From contig CAJUCU010000037.1 in NCBI GenBank assembly GCA_910585335.1, forward strand, positions 7,465-12,660: a DNA stretch of 5,196 bases. The letters are read 5' to 3'. Positions within the stretch are counted from its first letter, which is position 1. Each line of letters starts with the position of its first letter. Both the position numbers and the translations under genes were made by a program. Positions 1-5,196 of the stretch are shown one piece after another. The notes beneath the pieces were generated by a model. That model saw nothing but the letters and a program-made list of their open reading frames with translations, did not search any database and was not told where the DNA came from. This stretch comes from an uncultured Bacilli bacterium. Its GTDB lineage: Bacteria; Bacillota_I; Bacilli_A; RF39; UBA660.

Positions 1-860
1 TTGCTTCTCGTCATCATGTAAAAAATATTACATTTGTCCTAGAAGAATGTTTAGAAAAAGCAAATATGAAAATAGAAGATGTAGATGCCATTGCAATTAC
101 TTATGGACCAGGTTTAATTGGCTCACTTTTAATTGGTTTAGAAGCAGCGAAAACACTAGCATATCTTTATAACAAACCGTTAATACCAATTCATCATATT
201 GCAGGACATATCTATGCCAATAGTCTAGTAAAACCGTTAGAGTTTCCACTACTAGCATTAGTAGCAAGTGGTGGACACACAGAACTAATTGAAATGAAAG
301 ATCATTTTGATTTTCAAAAATTAGGAGGAACACTAGATGATGCCATAGGCGAATGCTATGATAAAGTAGCACGAGTACTTGGACTAGAATATCCTGGAGG
401 ACCGAAGATAGATAAATTAGCAGTAGAGGGAGAACCAACTTACCAATTACCTGTACCTTTAAAAGATGACAGCTATAATTTTTCTTTCAGTGGTCTAAAA
501 AGTGCTGTAATTAATCTCTCACATAATGAGGAACAACGTGGTAATATATTAAGAAAAGAAGACTTAGCCGCCTCTTTTCAAAAAGTAACAGTCGAAAGTG
601 TTGTTTCTAAAACAAAAAAAGCACTTCTTGATAAAAAGATGAAACACTTAATTATAGCAGGTGGAGTAGCAGCAAATAAAAAATTACGAGATGAAATTAG
701 TGAAATGGCAGAGAAAATAGGTGTAGAAGTATCTGTGCCGCCAATGAAATATTGTACAGATAATGCTGCAATGATTGCCGCTGCTGGTTATTATGCTTAT
801 CGTTTAGGAAGAAAAGCTGACTTTTCCTTAAATAGTATATCAAGTGAACCATTAAAATAA
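1..860 (+). CDS. tsaD: tRNA N6-threonylcarbamoyladenosine (t6A37) synthase catalytic subunit TsaD, 5' end missing
   Basis: TsaD transfers the threonylcarbamoyl group from TC-AMP to A37 of ANN-decoding tRNAs, working with TsaB and TsaE in the cytoplasm. The frame is open from the window edge: bases 1-2 fit the end of an Ile codon, followed by ASRHHVKNIT, which matches the family's PEIASRxH region, so the ATG at 66 is internal. About 285 codons are present and roughly 50 N-terminal ones are missing, against about 335 in the family. Visible ASKHA/Kae1 hallmarks are TYGPGL, the HxxxH metal ligands in HHIAGH (His codons at 195 and 207), SGGHTEL, GECYDKVARVLGLEYPGGP, FSFSGLKSAV, GGVAANKKLR, and CTDNAAMIA with the third metal ligand Asp at 759-761. 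The gene is intact to its TAA stop and has its own terminator, so it is separate from the operon downstream. Identification is secure. Confidence 0.97.
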   Translation, partial: ASRHHVKNITFVLEECLEKANMKIEDVDAIAITYGPGLIGSLLIGLEAAKTLAYLYNKPLIPIHHIAGHIYANSLVKPLEFPLLALVASGGHTELIEMKDHFDFQKLGGTLDDAIGECYDKVARVLGLEYPGGPKIDKLAVEGEPTYQLPVPLKDDSYNFSFSGLKSAVINLSHNEEQRGNILRKEDLAASFQKVTVESVVSKTKKALLDKKMKHLIIAGGVAANKKLRDEISEMAEKIGVEVSVPPMKYCTDNAAMIAAAGYYAYRLGRKADFSLNSISSEPLK

Positions 861-862
861 AG

Positions 863-896
863 AGAAAGATTCAACAGATAGAACCTTTCTTTTTTT
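863..896 (+). terminator. Rho-independent terminator of tsaD
   Basis: The hairpin has AGAAAG-A-TTC (863-872) pairing with GAA-C-CTTTCT (881-890), with one A-C mismatch and an 8-nt loop. A run of T follows (891-896). It begins 3 nt after the tsaD stop. The stem is AT-rich and only moderately strong, but the position and U-tract fit an intrinsic terminator. Confidence 0.8.
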
Positions 897-938
897 ATTT
901 TTAAGGCAGATAGTATTGACAATAAAGAATGATATTTT

Positions 939-955
939 TGTCGAATTTTGCAAAA
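939..955 (+). promoter_or_regulatory. Putative Spo0A box pair upstream of the fucO operon promoter
   Basis: TGTCGAA at 939-945 (in context TTTTGTCGAAT) is an exact match to the Spo0A box consensus TGNCGAA. Exactly 10 bp further on, TGCAAAA (949-955) resembles a degenerate second box. The pair sits immediately upstream of where the -35 would be, around -56 to -40 relative to the predicted start of transcription. Spo0A-activated sigma-A promoters are known to carry boxes in this position. The match and geometry are seen in the sequence; that Spo0A is the binding protein is inferred. Confidence 0.55.
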
Positions 956-959
956 AAGT

Positions 960-988
960 ATTTTTCCTATTCTTTTTTGTGTTATAAT
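960..988 (+). promoter_or_regulatory. Sigma-A-type promoter of the fucO-FIST-ALDH operon (extended -10)
   Basis: TGTTATAAT at 980-988 is a perfect extended -10 (TGnTATAAT). At a 17-bp spacing the -35 position (960-965) reads ATTTTT, a poor match to TTGACA, which would suit an activator-dependent promoter. Transcription should start near 995, giving a leader of about 18 nt just long enough to include the ribosome binding site. This placement also rules out the ATG at 929 as a translation start. Confidence 0.75.
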
Positions 989-998
989 AAAAATAATA

Positions 999-1015
999 GG
1001 GAGGTTAGTGGAATG
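999..1015 (+). promoter_or_regulatory. Ribosome binding site that sets the fucO start
   Basis: GGGAGG (999-1004) lies 8 nt before the ATG at 1013. The upstream in-frame ATG at 929 would add 28 residues with no homology, encoded by the promoter itself, and is not a real start. Confidence 0.9.
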
Positions 1016-2167
1016 GTAAATAGAATGATTTTAAATGAAAGATCCTATTTCGGACGAGGCGCTAGAAAAGAAGTCATCACTGAAATCAAAGATCATGATT
1101 TTAAAAAGGCTCTTGTTATCACAGATCAACCACTGATGGATGCAAAGGTAAGTCAAATGGTTACCGATATCTTAGAAAAAGAAGGCATTTCTTATCGTAT
1201 TTTTCTAGATATTAAACAAAATCCAACGGTAGAAAATGTAAAAAACGGAGTTTCTGCTTGTAAGCAAGTAGGAGCAGATGTTTTAATTGCAGTTGGAGGA
1301 GGAAGTGTAATAGATACTGCCAAAGCTATTGGTATTATTATGACCAATCCAGAGTTTAGTGACGTAGTATCTCTTGATAAAACAGCACCAACCAAGAAAA
1401 AGTCATTGCCACTAATTGCGATACCAACCACAAGTGGAACAGCAGCAGAAGTTACAATTAATTATGTAATTACGGATGAAGTAGAGCAGAAGAAAATGGT
1501 TTGTATCGATCCACATGATATTCCATTAGTTGCAATCATAGATCCAGATTTAATGGAAAAAATGCCGCCATTACTTGCAGCAGCAACAGGAATGGATGCC
1601 CTAACACATGCAATGGAAGGCTATACAACAAAAGTTGCTTGGACAATGACTGATATGTTTCATATTAATGCCATGGCTCTAATTTATAAAAATCTAGAAC
1701 CAGCGGTGAATGAAAAAGATTCTCTAGCAATCGAACAGGTTGGTCTTGGACAATATATAGCAGGAATGGGATTTTCTAATGTTGGTTTAGGAATTGTTCA
1801 TTCAATGGCACATTCTCTAGGAGCAATGTATGATACGCCACATGGCATAGCCAATGCAATACTCTTACCATATGTCTTAGAATTCAATGGAGAAGTTTGT
1901 GAGAACTTATTCCGTAATATGGGTACAGCATTCGGTTTTGATATGACTCATTTATCAGGAAAAGAAGCGGTAGAAAGAGTGGTAGAAGCCATCAAAGAGT
2001 TATCAAGAAAAATAGGAATCCCTCAAACCTTAGAAGAAATTGGTGTGAGGGAAAGTGATTTGGAAAAACTGGCCCATCAAGCGATAGAGGATGTATGTAC
2101 ACCAGGAAATGTTCGAAAAGTCAACGAAGAAGATATTCTAAATTTATATAAAAAGGCTTACAAATAA
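1013..2167 (+). CDS. fucO: Lactaldehyde reductase / 1,2-propanediol oxidoreductase (iron-containing, group III alcohol dehydrogenase)
   Basis: This 384-residue protein is close to E. coli FucO (about 382 aa) along its whole length. Shared stretches include the N-terminus (NRMILNE..FGRGA), PTT.GTAAEVTINYVITDE, DPHDIP, and GQY.AGMGFSNVGLG. FucO reduces L-lactaldehyde to L-1,2-propanediol with NADH and also handles glycolaldehyde/ethylene glycol; it is a cytoplasmic Fe(II) enzyme. The N-terminal part (to ~185) binds the dinucleotide, with GGGSVID at 95-101 and an Asp in ITDQ (38) at the position that favours NAD over NADP. The C-terminal helical part carries the metal ligands Asp195, His199 (GMDALTHAMEG), His263 and His277 (HSMAH...TPHG), all present. 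It is first in a three-gene operon with its own promoter. No fucose or rhamnose catabolic genes are visible, so the source of the aldehyde is unknown. The family is certain; the exact substrate is inferred from resemblance to FucO. Confidence 0.93.
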   Translation: MVNRMILNERSYFGRGARKEVITEIKDHDFKKALVITDQPLMDAKVSQMVTDILEKEGISYRIFLDIKQNPTVENVKNGVSACKQVGADVLIAVGGGSVIDTAKAIGIIMTNPEFSDVVSLDKTAPTKKKSLPLIAIPTTSGTAAEVTINYVITDEVEQKKMVCIDPHDIPLVAIIDPDLMEKMPPLLAAATGMDALTHAMEGYTTKVAWTMTDMFHINAMALIYKNLEPAVNEKDSLAIEQVGLGQYIAGMGFSNVGLGIVHSMAHSLGAMYDTPHGIANAILLPYVLEFNGEVCENLFRNMGTAFGFDMTHLSGKEAVERVVEAIKELSRKIGIPQTLEEIGVRESDLEKLAHQAIEDVCTPGNVRKVNEEDILNLYKKAYK

Positions 2168-2173
2168 GAATAA

Positions 2174-2191
2174 AGAGGAGTGAAGAAAATG
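2174..2191 (+). promoter_or_regulatory. Ribosome binding site that sets the FIST gene start
   Basis: AGAGGAG (2174-2180) precedes the ATG at 2189 by 8 nt. The alternative in-frame GTG at 2180 overlaps the Shine-Dalgarno sequence itself and has no RBS of its own, so the ATG at 2189 is preferred. Confidence 0.85.
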
Positions 2192-3352
2192 TTAAAGTCA
2201 AATGTTGGTTATAGTATGGATGCTGATAGTTATATCTCAGGTGTAACAACAGCCAAAAATGCAAAGAAAGGATTAAAACCTAAAATTGGTTTCTTATATA
2301 CTTCAGTATTATCGAATGTAAAAGAAGTAGTAAGAGGAGTAAAAAATGTAACAGATGCTCCTATTATTGGATGTACAAGTAGTGGTGCTATTATAGTACC
2401 AGAAGGAATTGTAGCATCTCCTAATGGATTTAGTGGAATGCTAATGATGGATGACTCTAAATTGGAAGTAGGAGTTGCTTGCCATGAAGGCGGAAGAAAT
2501 GCCAGAAACATTGGTAGAAAAGTAGCAATGGAAGCGGTAAAAGATGCTGGAAGCACTAGAGCACCATCATACTTTTATATGGTAGCAAGTCCAAAAGAGG
2601 AAGAAGAATATTTACTTGGAATTCAAGATGTAATCGGAGATGTTCCATGTTTTGGAGGAAGCGCTGCTGATGATACTGTAGAAGGAAAATGGAAAATTAT
2701 TTGTAATGATAAAGTATTTTCAAATGGTGTTGCCGTTGCATTCTTCTATACAGACAATGACGTAGAAACTATTTATACAGGTGCTTATCGTGAAACTAAA
2801 AAATGTGGAATTATTACAAAAGTAGAAAACAATCGTACTTTATGTTCTATAGATGGAGAAAAAGCATTAGTAAAATATGGAGAATGGATTAAAAAAGATG
2901 CCAAAGAACTACGTGGAACCAATCTTTTAGTAGCATCTATTAGAAAGCCTCTTGGAGTAAAAGATCCACTAGGAAATTTAATGGCAGTACGTCATCCTAT
3001 GGTTGGAAATTCAGATAATACAATGAATCTTGGAAATCATCTAGCAGAAAAAACAGCAGTGGTTCAACTAGAGGCTACAGTAGACGAATTAATTGATTCT
3101 ACTGGAGATACAATGAAGGCATTAAAGAAAAAAATGTCAACAGAAGCAGGAGCTTATGTTCTAGTACATTGTGGTGGAAGAAAATTAGGAATTGGAAAAC
3201 GTTTGCCAGAAGTACATAAGCAACTATTAAAAGAGGCAAAAGGAGTACCATTTATTACAGTATTTACATTTGGAGAATATGGTTATTTTGAGCACAGTGC
3301 GAATACTTGTGGAGGCTTAATGCTATCATTTACAGCCTTTGGAAAAGAATAG
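2189..3352 (+). CDS. Stand-alone FIST-domain protein (FIST_N + FIST_C), putative small-ligand sensor
   Basis: This 387-residue soluble protein has no signal peptide, membrane segment or recognisable output domain. FIST_N features include GCTSSGAIIVPEG (61-73) and the glycine-rich CFGGSAADD (154-162), which matches the family GGSAGD-type motif. FIST_C covers roughly 220-387 and ends in the typical block FTFGEYGYFEHSANTCGG (359-376). FIST is an intracellular sensory domain proposed to bind small molecules such as amino acids, and is often fused to kinase, cyclase or methyl-accepting modules. Some stand-alone members (NosP of Pseudomonas) bind haem and sense nitric oxide. Here it is an unfused protein between two dehydrogenase genes, 21 nt after fucO and 9 nt before the aldehyde dehydrogenase, so it is surely co-transcribed with them. 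It has eight cysteines (62, 98, 154, 172, 206, 219, 328, 374). The fold assignment is firm; ligand and role are unknown. An enzyme-associated ligand-binding role is only inferred from context. Confidence 0.85.
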   Translation: MLKSNVGYSMDADSYISGVTTAKNAKKGLKPKIGFLYTSVLSNVKEVVRGVKNVTDAPIIGCTSSGAIIVPEGIVASPNGFSGMLMMDDSKLEVGVACHEGGRNARNIGRKVAMEAVKDAGSTRAPSYFYMVASPKEEEEYLLGIQDVIGDVPCFGGSAADDTVEGKWKIICNDKVFSNGVAVAFFYTDNDVETIYTGAYRETKKCGIITKVENNRTLCSIDGEKALVKYGEWIKKDAKELRGTNLLVASIRKPLGVKDPLGNLMAVRHPMVGNSDNTMNLGNHLAEKTAVVQLEATVDELIDSTGDTMKALKKKMSTEAGAYVLVHCGGRKLGIGKRLPEVHKQLLKEAKGVPFITVFTFGEYGYFEHSANTCGGLMLSFTAFGKE

Positions 3353-3364
3353 GAGGGTAACGTG
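3351..3364 (+). promoter_or_regulatory. Ribosome binding site and GTG start of the aldehyde dehydrogenase, overlapping the FIST stop
   Basis: AGGAGGG (3351-3357) contains the last two bases of the FIST stop codon TAG (3350-3352) and lies 4 nt before the GTG at 3362. The very strong Shine-Dalgarno supports the GTG start. Ribosomes ending on the FIST gene would cover this site, so translational coupling is likely. Confidence 0.88.
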
Positions 3365-4801
3365 AAAAATATTGTTGGTGATAAAAATTTAGATGCTAGT
3401 AATAATGAAACAGTGGAGGTAATCAATCCTGCCACAGGAGAAATCATTGATACTGTTCCAAATTCAACAGAAGAGGATGTAGATCAAGTTGTACGTCTTG
3501 CAGAAAAAGCACAGAAAAAATGGGCTAAAGTCCCTCTTCATGAAAGAGGAAGAATCCTAGAAAAATTTGTGGATTTAGTAGAAGAAAATAGTGAAGAATT
3601 AGCAAAACTTTTGTGTAGAGAAACAGGAAAACCAATCACAGAAGCAAGAGCAGAAATAAAAAATACAAGAACGTTTGTGTATGGATATGTGGAAAAAGCA
3701 AAACATTTATATGGAATTACGATTCCAGCAGGTTCTGAGGCAGGTCAAGAAAAGACAATGCAAATGACGATTCGTCAACCACTAGGGGTAGTAGCATGTA
3801 TTATTCCATTTAATTTCCCTTGTGACTTATTTGGTCAAAAAGTACCATCTGCTTTAATCATGGGAAATAGTGTTATTGTAAAACCATCTACTTGCAATCC
3901 ACTAACACTTCATCGTTATTGCGAACTGTTAAGAGAAGCAGGAATTCCAGATGGTGTCATTAACTGTATATCAGGAAACGGAAGAGTAGTAGGACATGCC
4001 CTTGCTAGTCATAAAGGGGTCCACTTAGTAAGTGTAACAGGCTCTACAGCAGTAGGAATGGAAACAATGGCAACCGCAAGTAAGAATCTATCTCATGTAA
4101 TGTTAGAGTTAGGTGGAAATGATGCTTTTATTGTGGATAAAGATGGAGATTTAGATTTGGCAATAGAAGAACTTGTTTGGGGACGTCTATATAATACTGG
4201 ACAAGTATGTTGTGCTAGTAAGCGTTTCTTAATCCATAATGATATCAAAGAGGAATTTACCAAACGTGTAATTGAAAAATTAAATACGTTAAAAGTAGGG
4301 ATGCCAGAGGAAGAGGATACAGAAATTGGATGTCTAATTACAGAACAAGCTGCTATAACAGTAGAAGAGCAAGTAAGAAAGACATTAGAAGAGGGGGCAC
4401 ACCTAACTTATGGTGGTCGTCGTAATAAAGCTTTCTTTGAACCTACAATTTTAACAGAAGTAACAAGAGATATGGATGTTATGAAGGATATGGAAATTTT
4501 TGGTCCAGTTATTCCAATTTGTGGATTTAATTCAATAGAAGAAGCAATCGAAATTGCCAATCAATCAACCTATGGATTATGTGGAAATATTATCACAAGC
4601 AATATGAAAACAGCATTTAAAGTAGCAACAGAGCTAGAAGTTGGTGGGGCTATTATTAATGGTGCAAGTTTCTATCGTTCAGCAGAAATGCCTTTTGGTG
4701 GATGGAAACATTCTGGAATCGGAAATGAAGGTATTGCAACAACACTAGAAGAAATGTCAAAAATTAAAACGATAGTACTAAAAAATATTTTAGAAGATTA
4801 A
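3362..4801 (+). CDS. NAD(P)-dependent non-acylating aldehyde dehydrogenase (ALDH superfamily), lactaldehyde/glycolaldehyde-type by context
   Basis: This is a 479-residue cytoplasmic ALDH of normal family length (E. coli AldA is also 479). It oxidises an aldehyde to a carboxylate with NAD(P). Visible catalytic features are PFNFP with the oxyanion Asn151, VKPS with cofactor-binding Lys174, VTGST (225-229), general-base Glu249 in LELGG, nucleophile Cys283 in GQVCCASKR, EIFGPV (378-383), and PFGGWKHSGIG near the C-terminus. Glu249 argues for a hydrolytic rather than a CoA-acylating enzyme. No microcompartment-targeting peptide is evident at either end. The position after fucO suggests lactaldehyde or glycolaldehyde as substrate, but the sequence also resembles general semialdehyde/GapN-like ALDHs, so no symbol is given. 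Cys284 lies directly beside the nucleophile. The gene is last in the operon, starts with GTG, and is followed within 14 nt by a strong terminator. Family certain, substrate uncertain. Confidence 0.92.
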   Translation: MKNIVGDKNLDASNNETVEVINPATGEIIDTVPNSTEEDVDQVVRLAEKAQKKWAKVPLHERGRILEKFVDLVEENSEELAKLLCRETGKPITEARAEIKNTRTFVYGYVEKAKHLYGITIPAGSEAGQEKTMQMTIRQPLGVVACIIPFNFPCDLFGQKVPSALIMGNSVIVKPSTCNPLTLHRYCELLREAGIPDGVINCISGNGRVVGHALASHKGVHLVSVTGSTAVGMETMATASKNLSHVMLELGGNDAFIVDKDGDLDLAIEELVWGRLYNTGQVCCASKRFLIHNDIKEEFTKRVIEKLNTLKVGMPEEEDTEIGCLITEQAAITVEEQVRKTLEEGAHLTYGGRRNKAFFEPTILTEVTRDMDVMKDMEIFGPVIPICGFNSIEEAIEIANQSTYGLCGNIITSNMKTAFKVATELEVGGAIINGASFYRSAEMPFGGWKHSGIGNEGIATTLEEMSKIKTIVLKNILED

Positions 4802-4814
4802 GATAAAAATAAGT

Positions 4815-4850
4815 AAAAGATGTAGAATCTGTCGTCCTACATCTTTTTTT
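4815..4850 (+). terminator. Strong Rho-independent terminator of the fucO-FIST-ALDH operon
   Basis: A perfect 11-bp stem pairs AAAAGATGTAG (4815-4825) with CTACATCTTTT (4837-4847) around an 11-nt loop, and T runs to 4850. It starts 13 nt after the aldehyde dehydrogenase stop. The left flank is A-rich, so the hairpin could also stop transcription arriving on the minus strand. Confidence 0.93.
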
Positions 4851-4977
4851 ATAAAAATATTTCAATATAATCAGTGTCATCAACAAAAAAGCCTATATCA
4901 AGACTTTAATCTAAATCACAAAGGTAGATACTTTATGATAGCCGAAATACTAAAAATCTTATTCTTTATCTATGATA

Positions 4978-5006
4978 ATTATACGATAATAAGACATTTT
5001 TTTCAA
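4978..5006 (-). promoter_or_regulatory. Putative minus-strand sigma-A promoter
   Basis: Read on the minus strand, TTGAAA (5006-5001) and TATAAT (4983-4978) are separated by exactly 17 bp. Transcription would start near 4971 and run leftward toward the hairpin at 4815-4850. No credible ORF follows, so the product would be a short non-coding RNA or nothing. In DNA this AT-rich such pairs also arise by chance. Confidence 0.4.
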
Positions 5007-5089
5007 TATTGAGTATCTATTTTTGTCATAATTTGGTAATAAATGAGTATTTTTCTATAGACTTTTTCTTTATTAATAGTCAGAATCAT

Positions 5090-5106
5090 TGTCGAAATAT
5101 GTCGAA
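5090..5106 (+). promoter_or_regulatory. Tandem exact TGTCGAA boxes (putative Spo0A boxes)
   Basis: TGTCGAA occurs at 5090-5096 and again at 5100-5106, on the same strand and 10 bp apart (one helical turn). Both copies match the Spo0A box exactly. Tandem 0A boxes at this spacing are a known arrangement for Spo0A dimers. The pair ends a few bases before the -35 position of the promoter that follows. Confidence 0.65.
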
Positions 5107-5110
5107 AAGT

Positions 5111-5139
5111 AAAGAGAGAGGAGCATAACAAAATATAAT
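5111..5139 (+). promoter_or_regulatory. Putative activator-dependent promoter for a gene beyond the right edge
   Basis: TATAAT at 5134-5139 is a consensus -10. The -35 position at 17-bp spacing (5111-5116, AAAGAG) bears no resemblance to TTGACA, so the promoter would need an activator. The tandem boxes lie immediately upstream, with the first box start 44 bp before TATAAT, the same distance as in the fucO promoter. Transcription would begin near 5146 and leave the window without reaching a start codon. Confidence 0.55.
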
Positions 5140-5196
5140 AAAAAACAGTCAACCTTTTAGTCAAAAGTAATTTATTCTATATCACAAAAGAAGAAA

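Larger units (their letters stand above)
4851..5196. other. Very AT-rich intergenic region without a convincing gene
   Basis: No ORF of credible length or with a good ribosome binding site is present on either strand. The region holds a minus-strand promoter-like pair (4978-5006), a short inverted repeat TCTTATT/AATAAGA (4957-4963 / 4988-4994) around that -10, a direct repeat TGAGTAT (5010-5016 and 5044-5050), and the tandem TGTCGAA promoter at 5090-5139. After that promoter, 5146-5196 would be an untranslated leader with no ATG and a small CTTTT/AAAAG hairpin (5154-5167). Confidence 0.7.

Noticed and set aside
97..438. Minus-strand ORF of 113 codons inside tsaD
   Set aside because: Antisense shadow of a well-conserved gene, with Leu/Val-rich composition from reverse-reading AT-rich codons.
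916..921. TTGACA, a perfect -35 hexamer upstream of fucO
   Set aside because: No -10-like hexamer lies 15-19 bp downstream (937-946 reads TTTGTCGAAT) and TATAAT at 983 is far too distant. On the minus strand it reads TGTCAAT, a 6/7 match to a 0A box, but that is too weak to call.
897..1012. Search for a Rex or CcpA (cre) operator that would be expected at a fermentative dehydrogenase operon
   Set aside because: No TTGTTAA-N4-TTAACAA-like or TGWAANCGNTNWCA-like palindrome is present; the only striking element is the TGTCGAA box.
1192..1431. Minus-strand ORF of 79 codons inside fucO
   Set aside because: Antisense shadow; no homology recognised.
2230..2556. Minus-strand ORF of 108 codons inside the FIST gene
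   Set aside because: Antisense shadow of a conserved domain; no ribosome binding site or homology recognised.
4935..5012. Small plus-strand ORF of 25 codons starting at ATG 4935
   Set aside because: Only a weak AAAGG lies upstream at long spacing, composition matches the AT-rich background, no plus-strand promoter is evident before it, and it resembles no known peptide.
5023..5053. TTGTCA (5023-5028) followed by TATTTT (5048-5053) as a plus-strand promoter
   Set aside because: The spacing is 19 bp and the -10 is poor; the better candidate in this region is the TATAAT at 5134-5139.
5113..5123. AGAGAGAGGAG, which looks like a strong ribosome binding site
   Set aside because: No ATG, GTG or TTG follows at a usable distance, and it lies between the putative Spo0A boxes and the -10, where it would not be transcribed.
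1..5196. Mobile elements, CRISPR arrays, tRNA/rRNA genes or an obvious defence system
   Set aside because: None seen: no transposase or integrase ORFs, no regularly spaced repeats, no cloverleaf-like segment, and codon character looks uniform across the genes.

Overview
The window looks like chromosomal DNA from an AT-rich Gram-positive bacterium (Bacillota, Clostridia- or Erysipelotrichia-like). The grounds are strong AGGAGG-type ribosome binding sites, A/T-rich codon choice (AGA, GGA, AAA), U-tailed hairpin terminators, and promoter-linked TGTCGAA elements that match the Spo0A box of endospore formers. The genus cannot be named from this sequence.

Layout. (1) Bases 1-860 hold the 3' part of tsaD, a universal tRNA-modification gene; its first ~50 codons lie outside the window. 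A hairpin terminator follows at 863-896. (2) Bases 897-1012 are a compact promoter region: a TGTCGAA box and a degenerate second copy one helical turn away, then a perfect extended -10 (TGTTATAAT) and a strong RBS. (3) Bases 1013-4801 are a tight three-gene operon with gaps of 21 and 9 nt: a FucO-type iron-dependent lactaldehyde/1,2-propanediol oxidoreductase, a stand-alone FIST-domain protein, and a non-acylating NAD(P)-dependent aldehyde dehydrogenase. It ends at a strong terminator (4815-4850). (4) Bases 4851-5196 contain no convincing gene. They carry a good minus-strand promoter and, near the right edge, two exact tandem TGTCGAA boxes followed by TATAAT, so a second rightward transcription unit probably starts here and its gene lies beyond the window.

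How the genes may work together. FucO interconverts lactaldehyde (or glycolaldehyde) and the diol, and the aldehyde dehydrogenase oxidises the aldehyde to the acid. Together they could dismutate an aldehyde in a redox-neutral way or oxidise a diol to a carboxylate. The FIST protein between them has the fold of a small-ligand sensor but carries no output domain. It is the least explained member and could be a metabolite-binding partner of the two enzymes.

Most interesting observation: the first box lies exactly 44 bp upstream (start to start) of TATAAT in both the fucO promoter and the right-edge promoter. This suggests two neighbouring units under the same activator, most likely Spo0A, and would tie aldehyde/alcohol metabolism to sporulation or stationary-phase entry. 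That link is an inference from motif geometry; no spo0A gene is in the window.
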